A stretch of 10,561 nt of DNA. Origin: Lutispora sp. (GTDB taxonomy: Bacteria > Bacillota > Clostridia > Lutisporales > Lutisporaceae). The notes beneath the pieces were generated by a model. The model saw only the letters and a list, made by a program, of their open reading frames with translations. It was not told the DNA's origin and did no database searches. The translations under genes were made by a program, and so were the position numbers. Of the stretch, positions 1-7,754 are shown piece after piece; the first letter of the stretch is position 1; every line of letters starts with the position of its first letter. The DNA is taken from positions 1 to 10,561 of the forward strand of contig JAUQXG010000488.1 of the NCBI GenBank assembly GCA_030834765.1, written 5' to 3'.

Positions 1-2357
1 TTTTGTGTATAAGCCTTTTTGTAGGATTCGATGTAGCGGCGGATACTTCTTTAGATGTATCGGTGAATGTAGGTTTTGACAAGGATAATAGTAAATTTTA
101 TAAGATTGGATATTTGGCTCCTGTTCAAATCGAGGTAGACAATAAATTAAAGGATTTAAGCGGTGAGATCCAAATAGAGACGATCAATGAAAATAATAAT
201 ATTACGCTGTATACACAGCTTATCAATATTCCCATGAATACCAATAAAAAAATAACCTTGAATGTACCCATATTAAAGTTTACAAATACAATGAATATAA
301 ATATTGTTGAAAATGGCAAGATCATATACAAAAAAACAGCAAGAATAGTCAATGGAGCCAGCTCAGAAACATTGGTTATTGGCTTTTTAAGTGATGATTA
401 TGAAAGTATAAGATATATTGATAAAATAACTGCTCCTAATTATTCAAACAGCACCAATACAGTAAAGCTTGACGAAAACAGCTTTCCTGAAGAACAGGAA
501 GTAATGAAGATGTTTGATGTCATCATAATAAATAACTATGACACTGCAAAGCTTGGAGAAAAGCAATACAATGCCTTAAAGAGCTGGGTTTTAGATGGAG
601 GCACTTTAATAGTAGGCACTGGGCCTTATGGTGCAAAGACTTTAAATATTTTCAAAGATAATTTTATTGCTGGAACTACAGGAGAGACTTCAAAGATAAT
701 CACTAGTTCTTTATATGATGATGAAACAAGATTCATAAGTGCAGAGCCTTTGGAGCTAGATATTTTGAAGTTAAACATCCATGAAGGGGAAACCATACTA
801 AAAGAAGGAGAGATGATTCTTGGCAGTAAAATAAAAAAAGGCGCTGGAACAATAGGTGTCTTCGCTTTTGATTTTGGGCTAAAGCCTCTTACTGCATGGA
901 TTGGAAATAGAGATTTTTCTGCCAATATTATAGATAAGTTGATTTCGTCTGAGGTGAAGTCCAGGTGGGGGAATAAGGGGAGACTTGAAGGGGATTATAC
1001 CATGCTCCAATATGCCCTTCGGAATGCGCCAGAATTGACAGCGCCAAAATCCAGCACCATCATTTTCCTTTTCATTATTTATATTATCATAGCTGCACCA
1101 ATAAACTACCTAGTTTTGAAGCGATTTGATAAAAGAGAGCTGATGTGGCTTACGATTCCAGCCTTATCAGTGATATTTGCAGGAATCATATATTTTGTAG
1201 GCTTCGGAACAAGACTTAGTGAGCCTATAGCAAACATCATATCCATTGCAAAAATAGATGAAAGTGGTGGGGTAAATCATAAAGTATATGCTGGAATTTT
1301 CAATCCTACAAAAAGTGATTTAACAATAGAGCCAGAGGAAGGCATGAACTTGAAACCTATTTCCTTTAGTAACTTTTATAATGATAGGAATTCAGATGTG
1401 CAGTCTACTAAGGTGGACTCAAAGGTTATATTAGGGGCTAAGACGGGTATAGAGTTTTATAAAACAGGGTTGTGGTCTATGAATACCGTGGTAGCAGAGA
1501 TGACAGCACCTATAAAAGGAAAGCTAAATACAAACCTAAAATATGCTAAAGATAGGGTGACTGGCACTATAAGCAACAATACGGATTATGATTTAGAAGA
1601 GTTATATCTTATTAGCGCAAATCAACTTGCAATCATAGGCGAAATAAAAAGTGGAGACACGAAAAATATTGACTTATTAATGAAAAATTTTTATGGAAAC
1701 AAATATGATATGCTGAATTTAATATACAAGGAACCATATGCAGCACCGGCTCTTAGTAGTCCATCTAAATTGAAAGATGCAGAGCTTATGGAATATCGGG
1801 AAAATCAGCAAAAAAGACAGGTGATGGAGACTTTTTTAAATCAATCTGCTGGAATAGAAAACTCTTTGCTTATTGGTTGGAGCCATACCCCTATCAGCAG
1901 AAAAATATTTGTCAACGGCAAAGAAGTAAAAAAGCTGGAGAAGACTCTTGTACTTTCAAATGCAAAGTTAAGCTTTACCAATGGAAACAAGATAGAGTAT
2001 CCTTTAGGTTATATTAAGCCGGAGCTTGTGAATAATTCTTCTGCTAAAAATGGCTTTGATCAGAACAGAAATGTTATTTATGGGAATGGAAGCTTTGAAA
2101 TGAGTTTTAAAATAGATAAAACTGTGTCGGTAGAAGAGGTAGCTATCAGATTCACAGTACCTGCTGCCAATGTGAAACAATATATATGGGATACAAAGAT
2201 GTCTAGCTGGATAGAGGGTCAATATGGAAATATGGATATCATCCAATCAGATATAGAAAAGTATATAAACCAGGACAACGTTTTAAAGTTTAAGTTTGAT
2301 ATAGAAGATGATGAAATGCAGATTCCACAGATTGGTGTCAAAGGGAGTGTGAAATAA
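1..2357 (+). CDS. Membrane-anchored protein with GATase-like domain, probable auxiliary subunit of the adjacent ABC transporter (5' partial)
   Basis: The frame is open to the left edge, so the true start lies upstream; 784 residues are visible (numbered from the TTG at 3). The first residues look like the end of a signal peptide or membrane anchor (hydrophobic LFVGF, then VAAD). A beta-rich region (about 15-115) precedes an alpha/beta GATase-like domain (about 120-320), with strand FDVIIINNYD at 171-180 and turn GGTLIVGTGPYG near 199. No GxCxG nucleophile elbow is seen, so it is probably not an enzyme. Two membrane segments follow (about 352-372 and 383-402), separated by the basic loop KRFDKRE, then about 380 mostly beta-type residues, presumably extracytoplasmic. 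Its stop overlaps the ABC ATPase start by one base (TAATG). By fold and position it resembles GldG-type or DUF4350-type proteins, an inference from pattern and not a database match. The coding call is near certain; the function is tentative. Confidence 0.85.
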   Translation, partial: LCISLFVGFDVAADTSLDVSVNVGFDKDNSKFYKIGYLAPVQIEVDNKLKDLSGEIQIETINENNNITLYTQLINIPMNTNKKITLNVPILKFTNTMNINIVENGKIIYKKTARIVNGASSETLVIGFLSDDYESIRYIDKITAPNYSNSTNTVKLDENSFPEEQEVMKMFDVIIINNYDTAKLGEKQYNALKSWVLDGGTLIVGTGPYGAKTLNIFKDNFIAGTTGETSKIITSSLYDDETRFISAEPLELDILKLNIHEGETILKEGEMILGSKIKKGAGTIGVFAFDFGLKPLTAWIGNRDFSANIIDKLISSEVKSRWGNKGRLEGDYTMLQYALRNAPELTAPKSSTIIFLFIIYIIIAAPINYLVLKRFDKRELMWLTIPALSVIFAGIIYFVGFGTRLSEPIANIISIAKIDESGGVNHKVYAGIFNPTKSDLTIEPEEGMNLKPISFSNFYNDRNSDVQSTKVDSKVILGAKTGIEFYKTGLWSMNTVVAEMTAPIKGKLNTNLKYAKDRVTGTISNNTDYDLEELYLISANQLAIIGEIKSGDTKNIDLLMKNFYGNKYDMLNLIYKEPYAAPALSSPSKLKDAELMEYRENQQKRQVMETFLNQSAGIENSLLIGWSHTPISRKIFVNGKEVKKLEKTLVLSNAKLSFTNGNKIEYPLGYIKPELVNNSSAKNGFDQNRNVIYGNGSFEMSFKIDKTVSVEEVAIRFTVPAANVKQYIWDTKMSSWIEGQYGNMDIIQSDIEKYINQDNVLKFKFDIEDDEMQIPQIGVKGSVK

Positions 2358-3283
2358 TGCTGCAAATAAAGGGACTTACCAAAAGATATGGAAAGTTTTT
2401 AGCTGTAGATGGACTAGACCTTGAAGTTCCTGAAGGTGAGATATTTGGTTTTGTTGGACCAAACGGTGCTGGGAAAACTACTACAATGAAAATTATTTGC
2501 GGACTTTTAAATGCTGATTCTGGAGAAATAATTTTAGATGGTATAGATGCAAGGAAAAATATGAAAGAGATAAAAGAGAAAATAGGATATATGCCTGATT
2601 TCTTTGGTGTATACGATGATTTGAAGGTCCATGAGTATTTAGATTTCTATGCATCTATATATAAAGTAAAGCCAGATGCAACAAAAAGCATGATAGCAGA
2701 TCTTTTGCAGCTGGTAGAGCTGGAACATAAAAGAAATTTTTATGTAGATAGTTTGTCTCGTGGTATGAAACAAAGGCTTTGTCTAGCAAGATGCTTAGTT
2801 CATAATCCAAAGCTTTTGGTACTGGATGAGCCAGCTTCTGGAATGGACCCAAGAGCAAGAGTGGAGATGAAGGAAATACTGAGAAACTTAAAGGATATGG
2901 GCAAGACAATCATCATAAGCTCTCATATACTCTCGGAGCTTTCAGAGCTATGCACCAGCATAGGAATCATAGACAATGGAAAAGTCGTCATCCGTGGCAG
3001 CATGGATGATATTATGAAACAGGTCTATAGCAAAAGGGTAATAAAAATAAAAGTAAGAGATAAAACAGAAGAGGCATTAATGATATTAAAAGAGTTCCCT
3101 AATATAGAGAAAGCAACCAATACGGATCATATAATTCAGATAGACTTTGAAGGCACCGATGATGATATGGCAATGGTTCTTCAGGTCTTGATAAAAAAAG
3201 AGATACCAGTGTTTTCGTTTACACCCCTTGATGGTAATCTGGAAGATATATTCATGAAGGTTACAAAGGGGGATACAGATTGA
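2357..3283 (+). CDS. ABC transporter ATP-binding protein (ABC-2 export type)
   Basis: This 308-residue cytoplasmic ATPase should power the permease encoded next. Its motifs are complete: Walker A GPNGAGKT (34-41), signature LSRGM (133-137), Walker B LLVLDEP (153-159), D-loop SGMD (161-164) and switch histidine H190 in IISSH. The Q-loop position reads GYMPD (77-81), with Asp where Gln is classical; related ABC-2 ATPases often have an acidic residue here. The C-terminal part (about 210-308), ending in a GNLEDIFMKVT segment, is the accessory region typical of ABC-2 type ATPases. The start is an ATG overlapping the preceding stop, with a GGGAG ribosome binding site at 2343-2347, so translation is probably coupled to the upstream gene. 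Substrate cannot be deduced; drug, lipid or protein-related export are all possible within this broad family. Confidence 0.96.
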   Translation: MLQIKGLTKRYGKFLAVDGLDLEVPEGEIFGFVGPNGAGKTTTMKIICGLLNADSGEIILDGIDARKNMKEIKEKIGYMPDFFGVYDDLKVHEYLDFYASIYKVKPDATKSMIADLLQLVELEHKRNFYVDSLSRGMKQRLCLARCLVHNPKLLVLDEPASGMDPRARVEMKEILRNLKDMGKTIIISSHILSELSELCTSIGIIDNGKVVIRGSMDDIMKQVYSKRVIKIKVRDKTEEALMILKEFPNIEKATNTDHIIQIDFEGTDDDMAMVLQVLIKKEIPVFSFTPLDGNLEDIFMKVTKGDTD

Positions 3284-3341
3284 AAAGCCTGCATCTTTTC
3301 ACATTAAATTTTGTGCAGCATAGCTGTGGGAGGTTAGAGAT

Positions 3342-4217
3342 ATGAATGTAAATCCTGTACTTTTAAAAGAATTAAAGGTAAAAATGCGAGGATGGAGGGC
3401 AGTAGGAATTATTACAGTATACTTGGCTATCCTTGCACTTGTTGCAGTATTTTTCTTGATAACAACTGCTAGTGATATGTATACATCTATCATAAATCCA
3501 GAACTTGCAGTTAGCTCCTATACATTGCTCTCCATATTTCAGTTTGCGTTGATTTTATTTATTGTACCTGCCCTTACAGCAGGAGCTATATCAGGAGAAA
3601 GAGAAAAGCAGACTTTGGATTTACTGCTTTCTACGAGCATGTCTCCTTTATCCATTATTATAGGCAAGCTTTTTGCATCCCTTAGCCATATCATTCTATT
3701 GATCGTAGCATCTCTTCCTATATTTTCGATGATATTTATGTTTGGCGGAATATCTCTTGTGGAGCTATTGCAGCTGATGGGTTTTTATATAGCAACTTCC
3801 ATTATGATAGGAAGCATAGGCATGTTTTTTTCAACCTATTTTAGAAAAACAACAGTCGCCAATGTTTTGACATATGGAGCTGTAGCTTTTTTAACATTAG
3901 GCACCCTGTTTTTAACTTTGTTTTACTTCGAAGTAATATTGCATAGCTGGAATCAGAACAATTTGTCATATATCATGTATATAAATCCTGTTACTGGTTT
4001 TTCATCGGTGCTTTTAGAACAGCTAGGAAGAGGAAACTTTGATTTCTTAATAGGACTTGACTATAATAATACCAAACATTTTTTTATGAAGCCTTGGATG
4101 ATTAATATAGTCATTGACATGATATTTTCCGCATTTCTTATTTGGCTATCTGCAATGAAATTGAACCCTTTAAAGCATAAAGCAGTAAGGCGAAAAACTA
4201 TTAAAAAGAGCTTATGA
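3342..4217 (+). CDS. ABC-2 type transporter permease
   Basis: This 291-residue integral membrane protein is the likely channel partner of the ATPase encoded 58 bases upstream. Six hydrophobic segments can be drawn at about 20-41, 60-83, 106-131, 139-163, 172-196 and 252-273. Between segments two and three lies the motif AGAISGEREKQTLDLLLSTS (80-99), characteristic of ABC-2 permeases of the GldF/NatB kind, where it forms the cytoplasmic coupling region. The short N-terminus NPVLLKELKVKMRG is also typical of the family, as is the strongly basic C-terminal tail (KHKAVRRKTIKK), which should stay in the cytoplasm. The ATG is preceded by GGGAGG at 3328-3333 with eight bases of spacing. There is only one permease gene, so it probably forms a homodimer, or pairs with the two membrane segments of the upstream GATase-like protein. 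Confidence 0.93.
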   Translation: MNVNPVLLKELKVKMRGWRAVGIITVYLAILALVAVFFLITTASDMYTSIINPELAVSSYTLLSIFQFALILFIVPALTAGAISGEREKQTLDLLLSTSMSPLSIIIGKLFASLSHIILLIVASLPIFSMIFMFGGISLVELLQLMGFYIATSIMIGSIGMFFSTYFRKTTVANVLTYGAVAFLTLGTLFLTLFYFEVILHSWNQNNLSYIMYINPVTGFSSVLLEQLGRGNFDFLIGLDYNNTKHFFMKPWMINIVIDMIFSAFLIWLSAMKLNPLKHKAVRRKTIKKSL

Positions 4218-4270
4218 CAGTTTAAAAAAGCGATAGCCTGGTTTAATTTAATTTATGTAGCTTAGGTGCA

Positions 4271-4277
4271 GAAAGGA
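4271..4277 (+). promoter_or_regulatory. Ribosome binding site deciding the start of the coiled-coil gene
   Basis: GAAAGGA lies six bases before the ATG at 4284 and three before the ATG at 4281. It favours 4284 over the in-frame GTG at 4266, which has no good site upstream. Confidence 0.6.
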
Positions 4278-4283
4278 ATTATG

Positions 4284-5840
4284 ATGAGTAAGATTGATAT
4301 TGAAATCATCGCATTTGTTGAAAAAGTCCGCAGAAGGATATTTGCTGGAAAAGCTATAAATTGTGGTTTAGTTGCCTTGTCAGCTGCATTGGCCTTGGGA
4401 CTTTTATTAGCTGTGCTTTCAAGGTTTGTGCCTATCCATAGTGTATATAGTAAATCTTTATATATGATCATACCAGCTTTGTGCTTAGGTAGTATTTATG
4501 CCTTTCTGAGACTGCCAGATAGAAAGAAGGCTGCGTTAGCTGCTGATTCAAAAGGCCTTCAGGAAAGAACGATCACAGCTTTAGAATTAATTGGCGAGGA
4601 TGGAGGCATGGCGGCCTTGCAAAAACAAGATGCCCTTACTCATATTCGGACCTTTGATTTAAAAAAGTCAGTCCCTATTATAGTGAATCATAAATATATA
4701 GCGGTTGTCTTGATTTTGACAGCAGCACTTGCATTAAGTGCATTCTTGCCCAACTCCATGAAGGAAAAGGCCGAAGATATTCATAAGCAAAAAATAAAGA
4801 TTACAGAGATTAAGAAAAAGATTGATAAAGCAGCTGATAAAATAGATAAAAATCTCAAGCTTACATTGGAACAAAGAAAAGAGATCAATAAAAAGCTTGA
4901 GGAGCTAAAAAAAGATTTAAAAACCACAACCAATGAAAAAGAATTAAATAAGGCATTGCAAAAGTGGGATAAAAAAATTGAGATGATGAAAAAAGAATAT
5001 GGAAATGAAGAGCTAGATAAAATAGCAGAGAAGCTTGAGACAAGTGAAATGACAAAAGAGCTTGGAGAATTGATTAAAAATCGGGATATGGTTTCTGTAA
5101 AAAAGGATTTAAGCAGATTAGCCAGGGAGCTAGAAACCATGACTCCCTCAAAGCTTAAGGAGCTGGCTGCGGAATATTCAAAGTTTGCAGAAATACTCAA
5201 AGACAATCCAGAACTTAAGAAGGCTTTTTCAGAGCTGGCAAAAAAGATGGCTACAGGAGAGCTGGGAGATATTCAAGGTGAATTGGATGCTGTAGCCAAA
5301 GCGCTGGAGGATTTGATGTATGATCCAGCACTTTCAGATGCCCTAAGTGAATTATCTAAAGAATTGAGTGATATGCAGGAAGGTCAGACAGGACAAGGCG
5401 CACAGCCAGGGCTGAGCGACCAGCCAGGCAACGGCAATCAACCTGGACAAAATGGAAATGGTGGCCAGGGGCAAGGCAAGGGTGGGGCTGGACAAGGCAC
5501 AGAGAAAGGGCAGGAAAATCAGACTCCTATAAATCCTACAGGAGGAATCGGGCAGAAAGGCAATTCAGAAACCAAGACAGGAGAATATGAAAAGATATTT
5601 ACACCAAAGACTCTAGGTGGTGAAGGCCAAACATCTGAATTAGGCGGAAAGAAAGGCACTGAAGGAAATTCAGATCAAGTGATAACTGACAAGTCACCCA
5701 CAATGAGGGGTGAAGCAGTACCTTATAATCAGGTCATAGGAGAATATAAGGAAAATGCCATAGAAAGCATAAATGGTTCAGATATACCTGAAGGAATGAA
5801 AGAATTGGTGAAAATTTATTTTGGAACTTTAGAGGAGTAG
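4284..5840 (+). CDS. Membrane-anchored coiled-coil protein with Gln/Gly-rich linker (DUF4175-like layout)
   Basis: This 518-residue protein has no recognised enzymatic motif. The N-terminus carries three membrane segments (about 27-46, 58-75, 137-155). Between the second and third is a cytoplasmic-looking helical segment with D-x-KGLQERTITALEL (88-102), which resembles the N-terminal part of DUF4175-type proteins. After the third segment comes a Lys/Glu-rich helical region (about 158-360) with heptad-like Leu/Ile spacing, presumably a long coiled coil. A low-complexity Gln/Gly/Asn linker (about 364-425) and a polar stretch lead to a C-terminal segment, VPYNQVIGEY (479-488) through GMKELVKIYFG near the end, which looks like a folded or docking element. 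It lies 66 bases after the permease gene and 13 bases before MoxR. I infer a structural partner or client of the MoxR/VWA proteins. ATG 4281 or GTG 4266 remain possible starts. Confidence 0.85.
   Translation: MSKIDIEIIAFVEKVRRRIFAGKAINCGLVALSAALALGLLLAVLSRFVPIHSVYSKSLYMIIPALCLGSIYAFLRLPDRKKAALAADSKGLQERTITALELIGEDGGMAALQKQDALTHIRTFDLKKSVPIIVNHKYIAVVLILTAALALSAFLPNSMKEKAEDIHKQKIKITEIKKKIDKAADKIDKNLKLTLEQRKEINKKLEELKKDLKTTTNEKELNKALQKWDKKIEMMKKEYGNEELDKIAEKLETSEMTKELGELIKNRDMVSVKKDLSRLARELETMTPSKLKELAAEYSKFAEILKDNPELKKAFSELAKKMATGELGDIQGELDAVAKALEDLMYDPALSDALSELSKELSDMQEGQTGQGAQPGLSDQPGNGNQPGQNGNGGQGQGKGGAGQGTEKGQENQTPINPTGGIGQKGNSETKTGEYEKIFTPKTLGGEGQTSELGGKKGTEGNSDQVITDKSPTMRGEAVPYNQVIGEYKENAIESINGSDIPEGMKELVKIYFGTLEE
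5373..5560 (+). other. Low-complexity Gln/Gly/Asn/Pro-rich coding segment
   Basis: This stretch encodes a run dominated by Gly, Gln, Asn and Pro, with repeated GQ, PGQ and GNG units, inside the coiled-coil protein. It is visibly richer in G and C than the AT-rich sequence around it, simply because Gly, Gln and Pro codons dominate. The segment is probably a flexible, disordered linker between the coiled coil and the C-terminal element, and its length may vary between strains. Confidence 0.8.
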
Positions 5841-5853
5841 AGAGGAGAAACCA

Positions 5854-6840
5854 ATGAATTTTGATGAGAAAAGAGTGGAAGCTGCAATAAGTATCGTGAA
5901 AGCTGTAGAAGCAGAAGTTGGAAAGGCGATTATAGGACAAAAGGATATCATCAGACAGGTCATTATGGCTATACTCACAGGTGGAAATGTTCTTTTGGAA
6001 GGTGTTCCAGGATTAGGGAAAACGCAGCTTGTAAAAGCTTTAGGAAAAGTGATGGATCTTTCCTTTTCTAGAATACAATTCACTCCTGACTTGATGCCTG
6101 CTGATGTGATGGGTACAAATTTAATCATGAAGGATGCTGTGGGAAATAGCAAATTTGAATTTCAAAAAGGGCCTATATTTGCGAACCTTGTGCTTGCTGA
6201 TGAAATAAATAGAGCAACACCAAAAACACAATCCGCATTATTAGAAGCAATGCAGGAGCAGACTGTTACAGTTGGGAAAAACACATATGACCTTCCATCG
6301 CCTTTTATGGTTCTTGCTACGCAAAACCCAATTGAAATGGAGGGCACATATCCACTCCCAGAGGCCCAGTTAGATAGGTTTCTTTTTAAGCTGAATGTAT
6401 TGTTTCCAACACTGGAGGAGCTTCATGGAATAATGGATGTAACAACAAGTAATAAGGAAGTTGAGCTAAATAAAGTGATAGGCAATCGTGAGATCGTGGA
6501 GATCAGGGCACTTATAAAAGAGATTCCTATCTCAAAATCAGTAATGGATTATGCACTTAGAGTTGTATTGGCCACTCATCCTGATAATACACTGGCTTCA
6601 GAAGATACAAAAAAATATATACGCTATGGAGCGAGCCCCAGAGCTGCCCAAGCCATTATCAATACTTCAAGAGCCCGCGCTCTCCTTGAGGGCAGATATA
6701 ATGTAGCCTTTGAAGATATAAGATATGTAGCTTTTCCAGCACTTCGACATAGGTTCTTTATGAATTTCGATGCAGTATCCGATGGCATATCATCAGACGA
6801 TTTGATAAATAAGCTCCTTGATTATGTTCGTGTAGAGTAG
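5854..6840 (+). CDS. MoxR family AAA+ ATPase
   Basis: This 328-residue cytoplasmic AAA+ ATPase is of usual length for the MoxR family, whose members act as chaperone-like machines maturing or activating partner proteins, often with VWA-domain proteins. Visible motifs are the IIGQ segment (26-29), Walker A GVPGLGKT (50-57), Walker B LVLADEIN (112-119, with D116 and E117), sensor 1 ATQNP (155-159, N158), the family-typical GTYPLPEAQLDRF (164-176), and sensor 2 GASPRA (259-264, R263). All nucleotide-handling residues appear intact, so an active ATPase is expected. The ATG has the site GAGGAG at 5842-5847 with six bases of spacing. The gene sits 13 bases after the coiled-coil gene and 8 bases before the DUF58 gene, the standard MoxR-DUF58 pairing. 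Family assignment is firm; the substrate is unknown. Confidence 0.97.
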   Translation: MNFDEKRVEAAISIVKAVEAEVGKAIIGQKDIIRQVIMAILTGGNVLLEGVPGLGKTQLVKALGKVMDLSFSRIQFTPDLMPADVMGTNLIMKDAVGNSKFEFQKGPIFANLVLADEINRATPKTQSALLEAMQEQTVTVGKNTYDLPSPFMVLATQNPIEMEGTYPLPEAQLDRFLFKLNVLFPTLEELHGIMDVTTSNKEVELNKVIGNREIVEIRALIKEIPISKSVMDYALRVVLATHPDNTLASEDTKKYIRYGASPRAAQAIINTSRARALLEGRYNVAFEDIRYVAFPALRHRFFMNFDAVSDGISSDDLINKLLDYVRVE

Positions 6841-6848
6841 GGACTATT

Positions 6849-7715
6849 ATGAAGATATTTGATTCGGATTTCCTAAAGAAGCTGGAAGCTATCGCTATAA
6901 AAAGTAGAATGTTGATGACAGAAGGTGCAGGAGGTAATAGAAAGTCAAGAAGCAAAGGCAGCTCTGTTGAATTTTCAGATTTTCGAGAGTACTCAGATGG
7001 TGATGACTTTAGAAGGATAGATTGGAATGCCTATGGAAGATTTGATAAGCTTTTTATAAAGCTTTTTATGGAGGAAAGGGAGGCCTTTATCAACGTATTT
7101 ATAGATTGCAGCAAATCTATGGATTTTGGAAGTGTAAAGAAGTGGGACACAGGATTAAAGCTATCGGCAATCATTACGTATCTGGCTTTGGGCAACATGG
7201 ATAGAGTATGCATAAATATGATGAAGGATGGCGCATTAAGACCATCTCAACCCATGACAGGCAGAGCTTCCTTTGACAGATGTATAAAGTTTTTAGAAAG
7301 TATCGAGTTTTCAGGGAGTACAGATATAAACAAATGTATAAAGCTAAAAGAATTTCATAGCAGAGGAATTTCTATTATCGTTTCTGATTTTTTTACTCCC
7401 GAAGGAGTGGAGGAAACGATAAAATATCTTTTGTTTAAAAAGCAAGAGATTATACTGATACATATTTTAGCCAATGAAGAGATAAATCCTTTTATGGAAG
7501 GGCAGATTAAACTTGTAGATAGTGAAACAGGAAATTTAAGAGATGTTGCAGTTACCCCTGCTGTTTTAAAGAAATATCAACAGGAAGTAGAAAAGTTTAT
7601 CAACAATATAAAAGAATTCGCAAACAAAATGGGAGTGACTTATATACAAGTATCTTCAGAGCAGTCTATTGAAAAAATAATATTTGAGGAATTTACAAAA
7701 GCAGGGATCATTTAG
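6849..7715 (+). CDS. DUF58 domain-containing protein with VWA-like fold
   Basis: This 288-residue protein has the DUF58 hallmark: GSSVEFSDFREYSDGDD (37-53), then RRIDWNAYGRF (55-65) and an acidic EERE (75-78). The following region is VWA-like, with a full set of putative MIDAS metal ligands: D86-x-S88-x-S90 in FIDCSKSM, T158 in GSTD and D180 in VSDF. No membrane segment is present, unlike the DUF58 proteins that carry N-terminal transmembrane helices, so it is probably soluble and cytoplasmic. DUF58 genes are habitually next to MoxR, and the pair is thought to work together; the exact biochemical role is not established. The start has AGGGA at 6839-6843, overlapping the MoxR stop, with five bases of spacing. 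A 39-base gap without a visible terminator leads to the first BatA-type gene. Confidence 0.95.
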   Translation: MKIFDSDFLKKLEAIAIKSRMLMTEGAGGNRKSRSKGSSVEFSDFREYSDGDDFRRIDWNAYGRFDKLFIKLFMEEREAFINVFIDCSKSMDFGSVKKWDTGLKLSAIITYLALGNMDRVCINMMKDGALRPSQPMTGRASFDRCIKFLESIEFSGSTDINKCIKLKEFHSRGISIIVSDFFTPEGVEETIKYLLFKKQEIILIHILANEEINPFMEGQIKLVDSETGNLRDVAVTPAVLKKYQQEVEKFINNIKEFANKMGVTYIQVSSEQSIEKIIFEEFTKAGII

Positions 7716-7740
7716 CTTTTTAAAGTTTCAACCATAAGGC

Positions 7741-7745
7741 AGGTG
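7741..7745 (+). promoter_or_regulatory. Ribosome binding site deciding the start of the first VWA gene
   Basis: AGGTG lies nine bases before ATG 7755. The alternative GTG at 7743 would overlap this site and has only AAGG three bases upstream. The ATG also gives the family-typical short N-terminus (MRLFSPWALTFL). Confidence 0.55.
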
Positions 7746-7754
7746 TTACATTTT

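Noticed and set aside
3284..3341. Inverted repeat CTGCA ... TGCAG between the ATPase and permease genes as a possible terminator
   Set aside because: The stem is only five base pairs with a loop of about 20 bases and no T-run follows; the permease must be expressed with the ATPase.
4266..4283. GTG at 4266 as the start of the coiled-coil gene
   Set aside because: It has no convincing ribosome binding site, and its first codons contain the GAAAGGA site that fits ATG 4284.
4781..5206. 141-codon open frame on the minus strand, rich in Ser, Phe and Leu
   Set aside because: It lies opposite the Lys/Glu-rich coiled-coil region; AAA, GAA and GAG codons read backwards give Phe and Leu codons and few stops. 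There is no good start signal and the composition is unnatural.
5829..6152. 107-codon open frame on the minus strand over the start of MoxR
   Set aside because: It is opposite the Walker A region of a well-supported gene and has no recognisable features.
7047..7070. Direct repeat of AAGCTTTTTAT with a 12-base period in the DUF58 gene
   Set aside because: It encodes KLFI-KLFM at a position where the DUF58 family normally has a similar stretch and the length is as expected, so it is codon coincidence rather than a recent duplication.
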